This document shows positions 1 to 5,815 of a DNA stretch of 23,984 nt, piece by piece. The DNA lies in IMG/VR virus record IMGVR_UViG_3300037558_000716, positions 1-23,984 of that record; one strand, given 5' to 3'. The DNA is from a virus. The position numbers and the translations under genes are program-made. The first letter of the stretch is position 1; every line of letters begins with the position of its first letter. Below the pieces are notes generated by a model. It was not told the origin of the DNA and made no database searches. It saw nothing but the letters and a program-made list of their open reading frames with translations.

Positions 1-335
1 CTTAGATCAGAATCTTTTTGACATTGAAGAATAAATTTCCAAAAGTCGGATCTATAATTATAAAGGCTATAGAGATTTTCCTTGTTATATCCCTTCTTGC
101 ATTCTATGCAGTAGCGGAAATTTTTTGGAGTTATTAAATCTCCGTGAAGCTTTAGATGTTCAGGTAGATTGTGCGTTGTAGCAAATGCTCCTGACCCAGG
201 AGTCCTAGAAAACTCTTTAGTATTAAATCTTTTATTTAACATAGTGGCTATCTGTCGCTCAAAAGAAGCCCCTTTAGTCCTACTGTTTACCTTTTTCTTT
301 TTCTTTAACTTAGAAATGTCGTAATTGTCTTCCAT
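1..335 (-). CDS. PD-(D/E)XK nuclease, Holliday-junction-resolvase/RecB-like (partial, runs off left edge)
   Basis: The reverse strand encodes at least 111 residues with no stop before the window edge, so the C-terminus is missing. A lysine-rich N-terminus (residues 10-16) is followed by KGASFERQ (Glu26), a SRTPGSGAF loop (43-51), HGDL (Asp66) and CIECKKG (Glu78, Lys80). This order, Glu, then Asp, then ExK, is the catalytic layout of PD-(D/E)XK nucleases. The SRTPGSGA loop is common in small phage resolvase-like members, which cut branched or replicating DNA. An ATG at 341 is also in frame. I chose 335 because the GAGG at 344-347 lies 8 nt from it and only 2-3 nt from the ATG at 341. The gene diverges from the plus-strand genes. 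A TATAATAG box sits just upstream at 352-359. Fold is confident; the exact substrate is inference. Confidence 0.82.
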   Translation of the reverse strand, partial: MEDNYDISKLKKKKKVNSRTKGASFERQIATMLNKRFNTKEFSRTPGSGAFATTHNLPEHLKLHGDLITPKNFRYCIECKKGYNKENLYSLYNYRSDFWKFILQCQKDSDL

Positions 336-351
336 ATTCATTTACCTCATA

Positions 352-359
352 CTATTATA
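352..359 (-). promoter_or_regulatory. TATAATAG box, candidate promoter of the leftward nuclease gene
   Basis: On the reverse strand the box reads TATAATAG followed by TATG. The 12-mer TATAATAGTATG is identical to the one at 1385-1396 on the plus strand. It is nearly symmetric: the plus strand reads TATTATAG at 353-360, so it could also serve the rightward genes. Promoter function is inferred from position and recurrence. Confidence 0.42.
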
Positions 360-411
360 GTGCAATGGATACTCAAATACAAAGTATCAAACTCGATATT
401 AAAAACTGGAG

Positions 412-433
412 ACTCCGTGTTGATGACCGGAGT
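412..433 (+). promoter_or_regulatory. Small hairpin covering the ribosome binding site of the 443 gene
   Basis: ACTCCG (412-417) and CGGAGT (428-433) are perfect 6-base inverted repeats around a 10-nt loop. The right arm contains the GGAG (429-432) that is the only Shine-Dalgarno-like sequence for the ATG at 443. If it folds, it would lower translation of that gene. Six pairs is a weak signal. Confidence 0.22.
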
Positions 434-442
434 AGAAATAGA

Positions 443-730
443 ATGAAAATACAAATTAAATTATCTAAAGACGAAGCTGAAGCTTTCAAGAACTTCTCTG
501 GGATGGTTAAGCCTGAAGAGATTAGTGATGACGATTTCATGAAGACCGTCTTTGTTGCCGGGTGCGAGGCCCTCAACCAGCAGCTACAAAACCTAGTACA
601 AAAGTACGCAATGGAGAACCAAGAGGAGCTAGCTGCTTCTGGCATTACAGTGGTTGAAGGAGACGATGGGCAGGTTCAACTTATAGATTCAGAAAAAGTT
701 GAAACCGAACAAGCTGTTGAAGAAGCATGA
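443..730 (+). CDS. Small phage protein of unknown function, acidic C-terminus
   Basis: The 95-residue product opens with a basic strand and helix (MKIQIKLSKDEAEAFKNF), continues through a predicted helical middle (MKTVFVAGCEALNQQLQNLV, about 38-57) and ends in an acidic tail rich in Glu and Asp. It resembles from memory small conserved hypothetical proteins of T4-like marine phages, but I assign no function. The frame is open back to an ATG at 365, which has no ribosome binding site. The ATG at 443 has GGAG 10 nt upstream and starts the recognisable part, so I chose it. The stop overlaps the start of the thioredoxin-like gene in an ATGA, so the two are probably translated together. A transcription-accessory role beside the sigma gene is possible but unsupported. 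Confidence 0.7.
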   Translation: MKIQIKLSKDEAEAFKNFSGMVKPEEISDDDFMKTVFVAGCEALNQQLQNLVQKYAMENQEELAASGITVVEGDDGQVQLIDSEKVETEQAVEEA

Positions 731-1047
731 AGTATAGTTTGCAGTTCCTGAGAAAGGAAAACGATCTAAACAAAATACTATCACAACAAAAATCTAACAA
801 GTCTAGCATGAGTATCCTTTTCGTTTCCGATTGGGACAACTGGTGCTCAGACTTGGTAGGAGAACTCAAGACTAAGTATGGGGAGTCTGAAGACGGGGAA
901 AAGCTTTACGTTGTAAACAGCTTTGATATGCCTCACAGCTTCGTCATCTATGGAAGTACGAAGGTGCCGCATCTCGTTCGGCTGAAGAAAGGTAAAGTGA
1001 GATCTGAGTTCTACCTACCGAATATTTATAAGCAGTTAAAGGTCTAA
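727..1047 (+). CDS. Thioredoxin-fold protein with a single active-site cysteine
   Basis: The 106-residue protein follows the thioredoxin layout. A hydrophobic strand (SILFVSD, 29-35) leads into WDNWCSDL (36-43), where thioredoxins have WCGPC. A second strand (LYVVNSFD, 60-67) and the cis-proline segment STKVPHLVRLKKGKV (77-91, Pro81) follow, matching the usual IPTL...NGEV region. The second redox cysteine is replaced: Cys40 is followed by Ser-Asp-Leu. It therefore cannot do ordinary dithiol chemistry. It may be a monothiol enzyme or a structural partner. The gene starts inside the previous stop (ATGA) and its last 12 bases overlap the convergent sigma gene. The fold call is strong; the role is unknown. 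Confidence 0.78.
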   Translation: MKYSLQFLRKENDLNKILSQQKSNKSSMSILFVSDWDNWCSDLVGELKTKYGESEDGEKLYVVNSFDMPHSFVIYGSTKVPHLVRLKKGKVRSEFYLPNIYKQLKV

Positions 1048-1380
1048 CCCACCTTTTCGAATATCAATATAGTTTTCGATTTTCTGCTTATACTTTTTCT
1101 CTCTGGTATACATCAACTTAAGTTGATTTAGTATGACCGTTGTAAAATAGTTAAAGGCTGTGCCCTTCTTGGGCTTGAAGTTCTTAACTGTTTTCAGCAC
1201 CAGAGCAAAGCATTCTTGCTTGGCATCGTTGGGGTCCACTTCAAATTTGAAGGACTCAACGATGTTTCTTATTAATAATTCGAAGACAGAAACCAGGTCT
1301 TCTTCGTGAGTTTTCGGATCTTCTTTGTATAATAGGATGATCCTCTCAAACTCGTCGTTGTCTATATACTTATTTCCCAT
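1036..1380 (-). CDS. 55: T4 gp55-like RNA polymerase sigma factor for late transcription
   Basis: This 114-residue protein resembles the minimal late sigma factors of T4-like phages. An N-terminal YIDNDEFERIILLYKED (5-21) leads to a sigma region 2-like core. That core includes DAKQECFALVLKTVKNFKPK (52-71) and then GTAFNYFTTVILNQLKL (73-89), followed by a basic REKKYKQ (93-99). The F-x-P-x-K-G-x-x-F-x-Y-F-T signature is characteristic of gp55 proteins. Such factors recruit host RNA polymerase to short -10-like promoters without a -35 box. At 114 residues it is shorter than T4 gp55 (about 185) and has no sigma region 4. A good AAGGT precedes the ATG. The gene is leftward, divergent from the polymerase gene 13 nt away, and converges with the thioredoxin-like gene. 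Confidence 0.85.
   Translation of the reverse strand: MGNKYIDNDEFERIILLYKEDPKTHEEDLVSVFELLIRNIVESFKFEVDPNDAKQECFALVLKTVKNFKPKKGTAFNYFTTVILNQLKLMYTREKKYKQKIENYIDIRKGGLDL
1328..1335 (+). promoter_or_regulatory. TATAATAG box, candidate promoter of the replication operon
   Basis: TATAATAG followed by GATG lies 58 nt upstream of the polymerase N-terminal gene start at 1394, inside the antisense sigma gene. Firing here would give a leader of roughly 50 nt, a more usual spacing than the second copy at 1385. It lies in coding sequence on the other strand, so codon constraint could also explain it. Confidence 0.36.
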
Positions 1381-1384
1381 ACCT

Positions 1385-1392
1385 TATAATAG
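1385..1392 (+). promoter_or_regulatory. TATAATAG box between the divergent sigma and polymerase genes
   Basis: The 13-nt gap between the sigma gene (minus, ATG at 1380) and the polymerase gene (plus, ATG at 1394) consists mainly of this box. It shares the 12-mer TATAATAGTATG with the site at 348-359 (minus). Because it ends one base before the ATG, plus-strand initiation here would give a leaderless or 5'-truncated message. Leftward use for the sigma gene (TATTATAA on the minus strand) is an alternative. Confidence 0.36.
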
Positions 1393-1393
1393 T

Positions 1394-2416
1394 ATGTTTG
1401 ATCTGAACAAGCTGTACGCAGGCAGCAAAATGCAGGGTGGAGACCCTCGCTGCGAAGGTTGCAGCATCCTGTGCAAGGATAAAGCTGCCCACTCTGTCAT
1501 GGACTACAAGGACATGGAGCAGTGCGATGTTCTCTTTTTGTCCGACTCCTTGAGCTTTATTCATGGGTCTCCCGTGGCCTTCAACTCAAAGGAACTTAAC
1601 CTCCTTCAGGATACTTATCCCACTAAGTTTGCGACGGCAGCCTCGGTGAAATGTACAGAGGTCAAAGAGGCGGATATGAAGACGGACGACATTAAGATTT
1701 GTCGTCAGCATATTCAATCAACTATCGACACAATCAAGCCTCGCCTAGTGTTTGCCTGTGGCAACCTTGCGATGAAGATGATTCTAAGGAAGAGCGGTAT
1801 CACAAACAAGCGAGGGAAAGCCTTCGAGTTTGAGAGCGAAGAGGGTCACAAGTGTACTGTGGTTCCGATCTTCCACCCTTACGCCTGTATCAAGGAGCCG
1901 AAGAACCTTTCTCTATTCCAAACTGATATTAAGAATGCTTATGAAATGTACATTCTTAATCGTCGTAGGGAAGGGGACTTCAAGTACAAGGCGATCATGA
2001 ACTACGAGGATCTTGAAGACTTGACTGAGGTTCTAAAGACCACCTCCGAGACCTTGGCTATGGACACAGAAACTACGGGGCTTAACTTCCTTAAGGATAA
2101 GCTCATGACTCTATCCATTTCCAGTAGGGATATGACTTGGGTTATCCCCCTTGACCACAAGGACAGCCCATTCAAGAAAGGCACCGAGCACTACGCTGAC
2201 GTTTGGTTCTGCATTCGTGCGATCATGTCTAACCCCAAGAGCAAAAAAGTATTTCACAATGCTAAATTCGACCTGCATTTCTTGCTCTCCTATGGCATCT
2301 CGGTCGAGAACGTGTGGGACACTAAGATCATGCACCACCTGCTGGATGAGAACATGCCCAAGGGCCTGATGGACCTTACTAAACTTTACTTCGCCTCTGA
2401 ATTGGAGAACCTATGA
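1394..2416 (+). CDS. Split DNA polymerase A, piece 1: family 4 uracil-DNA-glycosylase-like domain plus 3'-5' exonuclease motifs I and II
   Basis: The 340-residue product has two parts. Residues 1-190 resemble family 4 uracil-DNA glycosylases, as known for the N-terminus of SPO1-type polymerases. Cys20, Cys23, Cys87 and Cys103 match the iron-sulfur spacing of that family, and HPYA (161-164) matches the C-terminal histidine motif. The usual GEAPG catalytic loop is replaced by SDSLSFIHG (50-58), so activity is doubtful. Residues 215-340 are a DnaQ-like proofreading domain: exo I is MDTETTG (Asp224, Glu226) and exo II is HNAKFD (Asn289, Asp293). The protein stops shortly after GLMDLTKLYF, before exo III, which lies in the gene at 2601. 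The ATG lacks a ribosome binding site. The stop overlaps the next gene (ATGA). Confidence 0.86.
   Translation: MFDLNKLYAGSKMQGGDPRCEGCSILCKDKAAHSVMDYKDMEQCDVLFLSDSLSFIHGSPVAFNSKELNLLQDTYPTKFATAASVKCTEVKEADMKTDDIKICRQHIQSTIDTIKPRLVFACGNLAMKMILRKSGITNKRGKAFEFESEEGHKCTVVPIFHPYACIKEPKNLSLFQTDIKNAYEMYILNRRREGDFKYKAIMNYEDLEDLTEVLKTTSETLAMDTETTGLNFLKDKLMTLSISSRDMTWVIPLDHKDSPFKKGTEHYADVWFCIRAIMSNPKSKKVFHNAKFDLHFLLSYGISVENVWDTKIMHHLLDENMPKGLMDLTKLYFASELENL
2404..2407 (+). promoter_or_regulatory. Ribosome binding site of the inserted 62-residue gene
   Basis: GGAG lies 5 nt before the ATG at 2413, inside the last codons of polymerase piece 1. It supports an independent start rather than a sequencing frameshift. 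Confidence 0.6.
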
Positions 2417-2601
2417 CACTAAAAGACTTGAAAGCCGAGCTAGATGAAGCGCAAGCGGAGTATGAGGAGCTTGATAATAAGTACAATGAAACTTTGGTTT
2501 TATTTTCCAAGCTTGAGTATGATAAACGCAGGGCTATGAAACGCTACTACGCAACCAGATACAATTACAATACTGCTTTAGGCTCCCAGGAGAATACTTA
2601 A
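2413..2601 (+). CDS. 62-residue charged helical protein inserted inside the split polymerase
   Basis: The product is short, highly charged and probably one or two long helices. LKDLKAELDEAQAEYEELDN (3-22) shows regular hydrophobic spacing suggestive of a coiled coil, followed by a basic, tyrosine-rich half (KRRAMKRYYATRYNY, 38-52). It has no polymerase motif. The gene starts in an ATGA overlap with piece 1 and ends in a TAATG overlap with piece 2, so it is translated between them. Joining pieces 1 and 2 without it gives a normal exo II to exo III distance (74 residues against 77 in E. coli Pol I). It is therefore an addition, not a polymerase segment. A role in holding the pieces together is conceivable, as is remnant insertion debris. 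I do not recognise the family. Confidence 0.65.
   Translation: MTLKDLKAELDEAQAEYEELDNKYNETLVLFSKLEYDKRRAMKRYYATRYNYNTALGSQENT
2588..2592 (+). promoter_or_regulatory. Ribosome binding site of polymerase piece 2
   Basis: AGGAG with 8-nt spacing to the ATG at 2601, placed within the inserted small gene. This strong site shows that piece 2 is started on its own. Confidence 0.7.
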
Positions 2602-3077
2602 TGCTTACTATCGACAATCCGTCTAAGTTCGACTGGGCCAACATGGATCTAGGTGAGTGCATGGAGGGTAACGCCATGGATACCCACTTCACACTCAAGC
2701 TATTTGATCTAATCGTAGACCGCTTGGAGGACAACACTATGAATCTTCTGAAGCATGTTGTTATGCCTAGCCTGACCAACTTCGCAGAGATGGAGTGGGA
2801 GGGATTGATCGTAGATCAGGAAGCTTTGGATAGGGTAGGTCGCCAGCTATCGTCAAAGAACATGGATCGAGAAGACGGTCTGTACACATGTAAGGGGGTT
2901 ACAACAAAAGATAATGTATCTTCTAATGCAGACCTGTGCGAGATCCTGTATACTAGAGAGGGCGGCATGGAACTGTATCCTCCTGACAGAACTCCTAAGG
3001 GGGCACCGTCTGTATCCGCACCTACACTAAAACTACTACTGGAACACATTGACGAGGAGCTAGAGCGCCGTGGCTAA
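2601..3077 (+). CDS. Split DNA polymerase A, piece 2: exonuclease motif III and thumb region
   Basis: The 158 residues continue the polymerase where piece 1 stops. GNAMDTHFTLKL (23-34) aligns with exo III of Pol I; Asp27 corresponds to Asp501, while the usual tyrosine four positions earlier is Gly23. PSLTNFAEMEWEGLIVDQEA (55-74) matches the Pol I segment that precedes the thumb. NVSSNADLCEIL (105-116) and TPKGAPSVSAPTLKLLL (131-147) match the thumb's SPKQLQ and GAPSTSEEVL segments. The protein ends in ELERRG, just before the palm. It starts in a TAATG overlap behind AGGAG, and overlaps piece 3 by 8 nt in another frame. It can only be meaningful as a subunit with pieces 1 and 3. Confidence 0.84.
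   Translation: MLTIDNPSKFDWANMDLGECMEGNAMDTHFTLKLFDLIVDRLEDNTMNLLKHVVMPSLTNFAEMEWEGLIVDQEALDRVGRQLSSKNMDREDGLYTCKGVTTKDNVSSNADLCEILYTREGGMELYPPDRTPKGAPSVSAPTLKLLLEHIDEELERRG
3054..3059 (+). promoter_or_regulatory. Ribosome binding site of polymerase piece 3 (GTG start)
   Basis: GAGGAG with 10-nt spacing to the GTG at 3070, inside the end of piece 2. It decides the non-ATG start of the palm/fingers gene. Confidence 0.65.
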
Positions 3078-4155
3078 TTGGAAGCATAGGGATGAGGGTA
3101 AGAGGATTAGTAAGTCTGTGGTGTCAAGCAAAAGCACTGAGGAGTTACTTGAGTCTAAGCGTTTCATTAAGGGGCTTCTTGACCTACGCAAGTCCCAGAA
3201 GCTCACAAAGACCTACATTGACGGAACTAAGAAGGCCATTGAGTACAACGACATGAGTAAAGTCTTTGTGGACTTCAGGTTTGATGGCACGGCCACAGGT
3301 CGTTTGTCTTGTGCGTCCTACAATGCACAGAAGCCTATGGGTGTTTCTTTCCACACTCTTCCTAGGGAGACTGAGGATAACATCAGGGACTTGTTCTGCG
3401 CTCCTGCTGGGTGGGACTTCATTGCTGCTGACTACGCTGCGATGGAGCTAAGGGTCTTGGCTCACATCTCTAAAGAGTTTGTCATGCAGAAGGCGTTCAA
3501 GTCGGGAGCGGACCTCCACACCTACACGGCGAGGCTCCTGTTCCAGAAGGAGGATATTAGCAAAGAGGAACGACAGATTGCTAAGACAGTATCCTTCCTT
3601 ATTGTCTACGGTGGTGGGGCATTCAACCTTAGTGAGACGATGGGTATTCCCATGAAGCGTGCTGAGAAGATTATTGCTGACTATCAAAATGTATACCCAG
3701 GTATCTTTGAGTACATGGACTTTGTTAATCAGTATGTTCTGAGGAACCAAGAGGCGTACACTATCTTCGGCAGAACTCGTAAGCTTCCCAACGTAACCAG
3801 TAAGGATCGTGGTGTAGTCAATCGTGCCCTAAGACAAGGACTGAACTTTACCATTCAATCCACAGCGTCAGACATTCTTTTGTGCGCTCTGCTTGGCATT
3901 AGTCGTAGGTTTAAGCGAGAAGGTATGGAGGCTCGACCTGTGGCTACGGTTCATGACTCGATTGAAGTAGTTTCTCCGAAGAATGAGAGCAAGAGAGCTA
4001 TTGAAATCATCTATGATGAGATGGTAAATTACCCCACGCTCAGGAAGGTATTCGATATTGAATTTGACGTTCCCTTTGGTATTGATGTTGAGCTTGGTAC
4101 TTCGTTTGGGAACGGGAAGGAAGTGCATTTTGAGGGGGGAGTCCCCATCCTATGA
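3070..4155 (+). CDS. polA: Split DNA polymerase A, piece 3: palm and fingers (polymerase active site)
   Basis: The 361-residue product holds all polymerase motifs. TATGRLS (74-80) is followed by motif A, AADYAAMELR (119-128), with catalytic Asp121 and steric-gate Glu126. Motif B is RQIAKTVSFLIVYGG (168-182), with Arg168, Lys172, Phe176 (Pol I position 762) and Tyr180. Motif C is TVHDSIEV (293-300), with Asp296. The usual His-Asp-Glu of motif C is His-Asp-Ser, as in many phage enzymes. About 35-40 residues at the piece 2/3 junction exceed the E. coli thumb length. The start is GTG, chosen for GAGGAG 10 nt upstream and because no ATG precedes the conserved region. The last 4 bases overlap thyX. 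It should synthesise phage DNA when assembled with pieces 1 and 2. Confidence 0.93.
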   Translation: MANWKHRDEGKRISKSVVSSKSTEELLESKRFIKGLLDLRKSQKLTKTYIDGTKKAIEYNDMSKVFVDFRFDGTATGRLSCASYNAQKPMGVSFHTLPRETEDNIRDLFCAPAGWDFIAADYAAMELRVLAHISKEFVMQKAFKSGADLHTYTARLLFQKEDISKEERQIAKTVSFLIVYGGGAFNLSETMGIPMKRAEKIIADYQNVYPGIFEYMDFVNQYVLRNQEAYTIFGRTRKLPNVTSKDRGVVNRALRQGLNFTIQSTASDILLCALLGISRRFKREGMEARPVATVHDSIEVVSPKNESKRAIEIIYDEMVNYPTLRKVFDIEFDVPFGIDVELGTSFGNGKEVHFEGGVPIL

Positions 4156-4814
4156 AACTACAAGTATTAGAGAAGGGTTCGGTAGAGTTGCTGAACTATA
4201 CTGAGAACGGAGACCTGTTGGTAGTAAACGCTGCTAGGTGTTCCTTTGATAAAGAGCAAAAGGAATTCGATGAAGACAAAGACAAAAGACTTATCAACTA
4301 TCTGGCAAAACACCGACACGACCTACCGTTTCGTCATCCTTCTGCTAGCCTACGCATCGTTGCTCCTATTTTCGTGCTTCGCCAACTGGGCAAGCATCAA
4401 GTTGGTTTCTCTTGGAGCGAAGTGTCTAGACGTTATATCACCGGAGAGCCCGAGTTCCACGAACCAAGTATCTGGAGAGAGAAGGCTGATAACGTAAAGC
4501 AAGGCAGCACTGACACTATGCACCCAAAAAGCTCAAACATGTCTTCTCGAAACAGGTTTGTAAACTCTAATGCACTTGCAGTTTACAATGATATGCTTAA
4601 GGCTGGAGTGGCTCCTGAGCAAGCTAGGATGGTACTGCCTCAGTCCATGTATACTACTACGGTGACGACAGGAACCCTTTTGGGTTGGAATCACATGTGG
4701 AAGCTTAGGACGGAAAAGCACACGCAGCTAGAGGCACAGAAGTACGCTAGGGCTGTGGCGGATATCATGCGATCTATCTTTCCTGTTAGTTGGGAGGCTC
4801 TATGCCTACGCTGA
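4152..4814 (+). CDS. thyX: Flavin-dependent thymidylate synthase ThyX
   Basis: ThyX makes dTMP from dUMP using FAD, NADPH and methylenetetrahydrofolate. The 220-residue protein has the family's NAARCSFDK (26-34), LPFRHPSASL (58-67) and the signature region GKHQVGFSWSEVSRRY (80-95). The canonical RHR of RHRx7-8S is Lys-His-Gln here, a substitution I recall in phage enzymes; the distal S-x-R-Y (Ser92, Tyr95) is intact. The C-terminal half includes PQSMYTTTVTTG (163-174) and ends in a conserved helix. The ATG overlaps the polymerase stop. A run of G followed by GAG (about 4133-4141) provides a ribosome binding site about 10 nt upstream. It supplies thymidine for replication beside the reductase and polymerase. 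Confidence 0.94.
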   Translation: MKLQVLEKGSVELLNYTENGDLLVVNAARCSFDKEQKEFDEDKDKRLINYLAKHRHDLPFRHPSASLRIVAPIFVLRQLGKHQVGFSWSEVSRRYITGEPEFHEPSIWREKADNVKQGSTDTMHPKSSNMSSRNRFVNSNALAVYNDMLKAGVAPEQARMVLPQSMYTTTVTTGTLLGWNHMWKLRTEKHTQLEAQKYARAVADIMRSIFPVSWEALCLR

Positions 4815-5815
4815 TTATCGGAGACTTGCACTTCAACCATACACCTAGGGGTATGCTGGAGGCGCAAGAGGACACAGTAAGAAAAATTGTTGAGCGCGGG
4901 ATTATTAAGCATCGTTGTGACTCGGTAATTTTCTTGGGCGATCTGATGATGCACCGCTCACCCCGCCCGCCAGTGATGTTATCTCTTAAGTATTTAATGA
5001 ACTGGATCACTGAGGAAAAAGGTCTCGATGTTTATATCCTAAGAGGTAACCACGATAGCTATAATAAATCAGACGATGGGGTTACTTCCCTGTCTTTACT
5101 TGCTAACGATAAAGTAAAAGTAATAACTCAAACTGAATACAATGAAGAATATGATTGGACGTTCATACCGCACTACGAGGATGAGCAGAGGATTGAACAT
5201 GATTTGGGTGCTGCCCATCCAGGTAGTTTTGTCTTTGGTCATTTTGGTTACGTCGGTTCTCTTAACTCTGCTGGCGACGCCGACTTTGGCCTTCAACTGG
5301 ATGCTTTCAAAAACCGTACTATACTTGGGCACATTCACAAGCATACCGAAGACGGACAAGTTACAGTCCTGGGAACACCCTATTCAACAAACTTTGGAGA
5401 AGCTGGAAAAGATTGCTATTACGGAGTTATCACAAAGAAAGGATTCAAGAAATACCCAATAGACTTTGGGGTTAGACATTTAGTAATTGACTATGATAAA
5501 GTTGAAGATAATGTGGACTGGATTAATAATGAAGATTGGTTTACCCTTCTTCGAGTTAATATCAACTCTCTGGAGGAAGACTCGTCTGTGGCTTGGACAT
5601 GTGATGGGTTGGATGTAGGGACCTATGAGATCAAGTACGTTCCTCTCCTAGATGATCGAGATGTGTTTGATCCTCAGCCAGGGGTAGTGTCGTTGCAGGT
5701 TAACGATGACTTGATTGAGCAGTACCTGAACGCGAGCAACTCAAAAATTAATAAAGATGTTTTACTTGAAGGCTTGAGACTGATTAATGAAAATCAAAAG
5801 AATAGAGATCAATAA
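4802..5815 (+). CDS. 47: gp47/SbcD-like recombination exonuclease subunit (calcineurin-like phosphoesterase)
   Basis: The 337-residue protein is the nuclease half of an SbcCD/Mre11-Rad50-type complex; in T4 the pair gp46-gp47 resects DNA ends for recombination-dependent replication. Metal-binding motifs run in order: GDLHFNH (7-13), FLGDLM (44-49), RGNHDS (81-86), GHFGYVG (146-152) and LGHIHKH (175-181). These supply Asp8, His10, Asp47, Asn83, His84, His147, His177 and His179. The C-terminal third is the less conserved capping domain. An in-frame TTG at 4790 exists, but GGGAGG at 4792-4797 points to the ATG at 4802. The gene overlaps thyX by 13 nt and the ATPase subunit by 29 nt, the normal order for this pair. 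Confidence 0.93.
   Translation: MPTLIIGDLHFNHTPRGMLEAQEDTVRKIVERGIIKHRCDSVIFLGDLMMHRSPRPPVMLSLKYLMNWITEEKGLDVYILRGNHDSYNKSDDGVTSLSLLANDKVKVITQTEYNEEYDWTFIPHYEDEQRIEHDLGAAHPGSFVFGHFGYVGSLNSAGDADFGLQLDAFKNRTILGHIHKHTEDGQVTVLGTPYSTNFGEAGKDCYYGVITKKGFKKYPIDFGVRHLVIDYDKVEDNVDWINNEDWFTLLRVNINSLEEDSSVAWTCDGLDVGTYEIKYVPLLDDRDVFDPQPGVVSLQVNDDLIEQYLNASNSKINKDVLLEGLRLINENQKNRDQ

Noticed and set aside
365-442. Longer N-terminus for the first rightward gene, starting at ATG 365
   Set aside because: No ribosome binding site and it begins immediately beside the promoter-like box; the product from 443 is self-contained.
1038-1056. Hairpin AAAGGT/ACCTTT between the convergent genes as a terminator
   Set aside because: Only 6 pairs, mostly A-T, with a 7-nt loop and no proper T-run on either strand.
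2413-2601. Intron or intein explaining the polymerase break
   Set aside because: The insert is under 200 nt, is itself an open frame with a ribosome binding site, and no splice or intein motifs are seen; the flanks have proper stops and starts.
3060-3080. Programmed frameshift or sequencing error joining polymerase pieces 2 and 3
   Set aside because: No slippery heptamer is visible at the overlap, while a GAGGAG ribosome binding site precedes the GTG. A second independent split in the same gene makes an error less likely, though resequencing has not been done.
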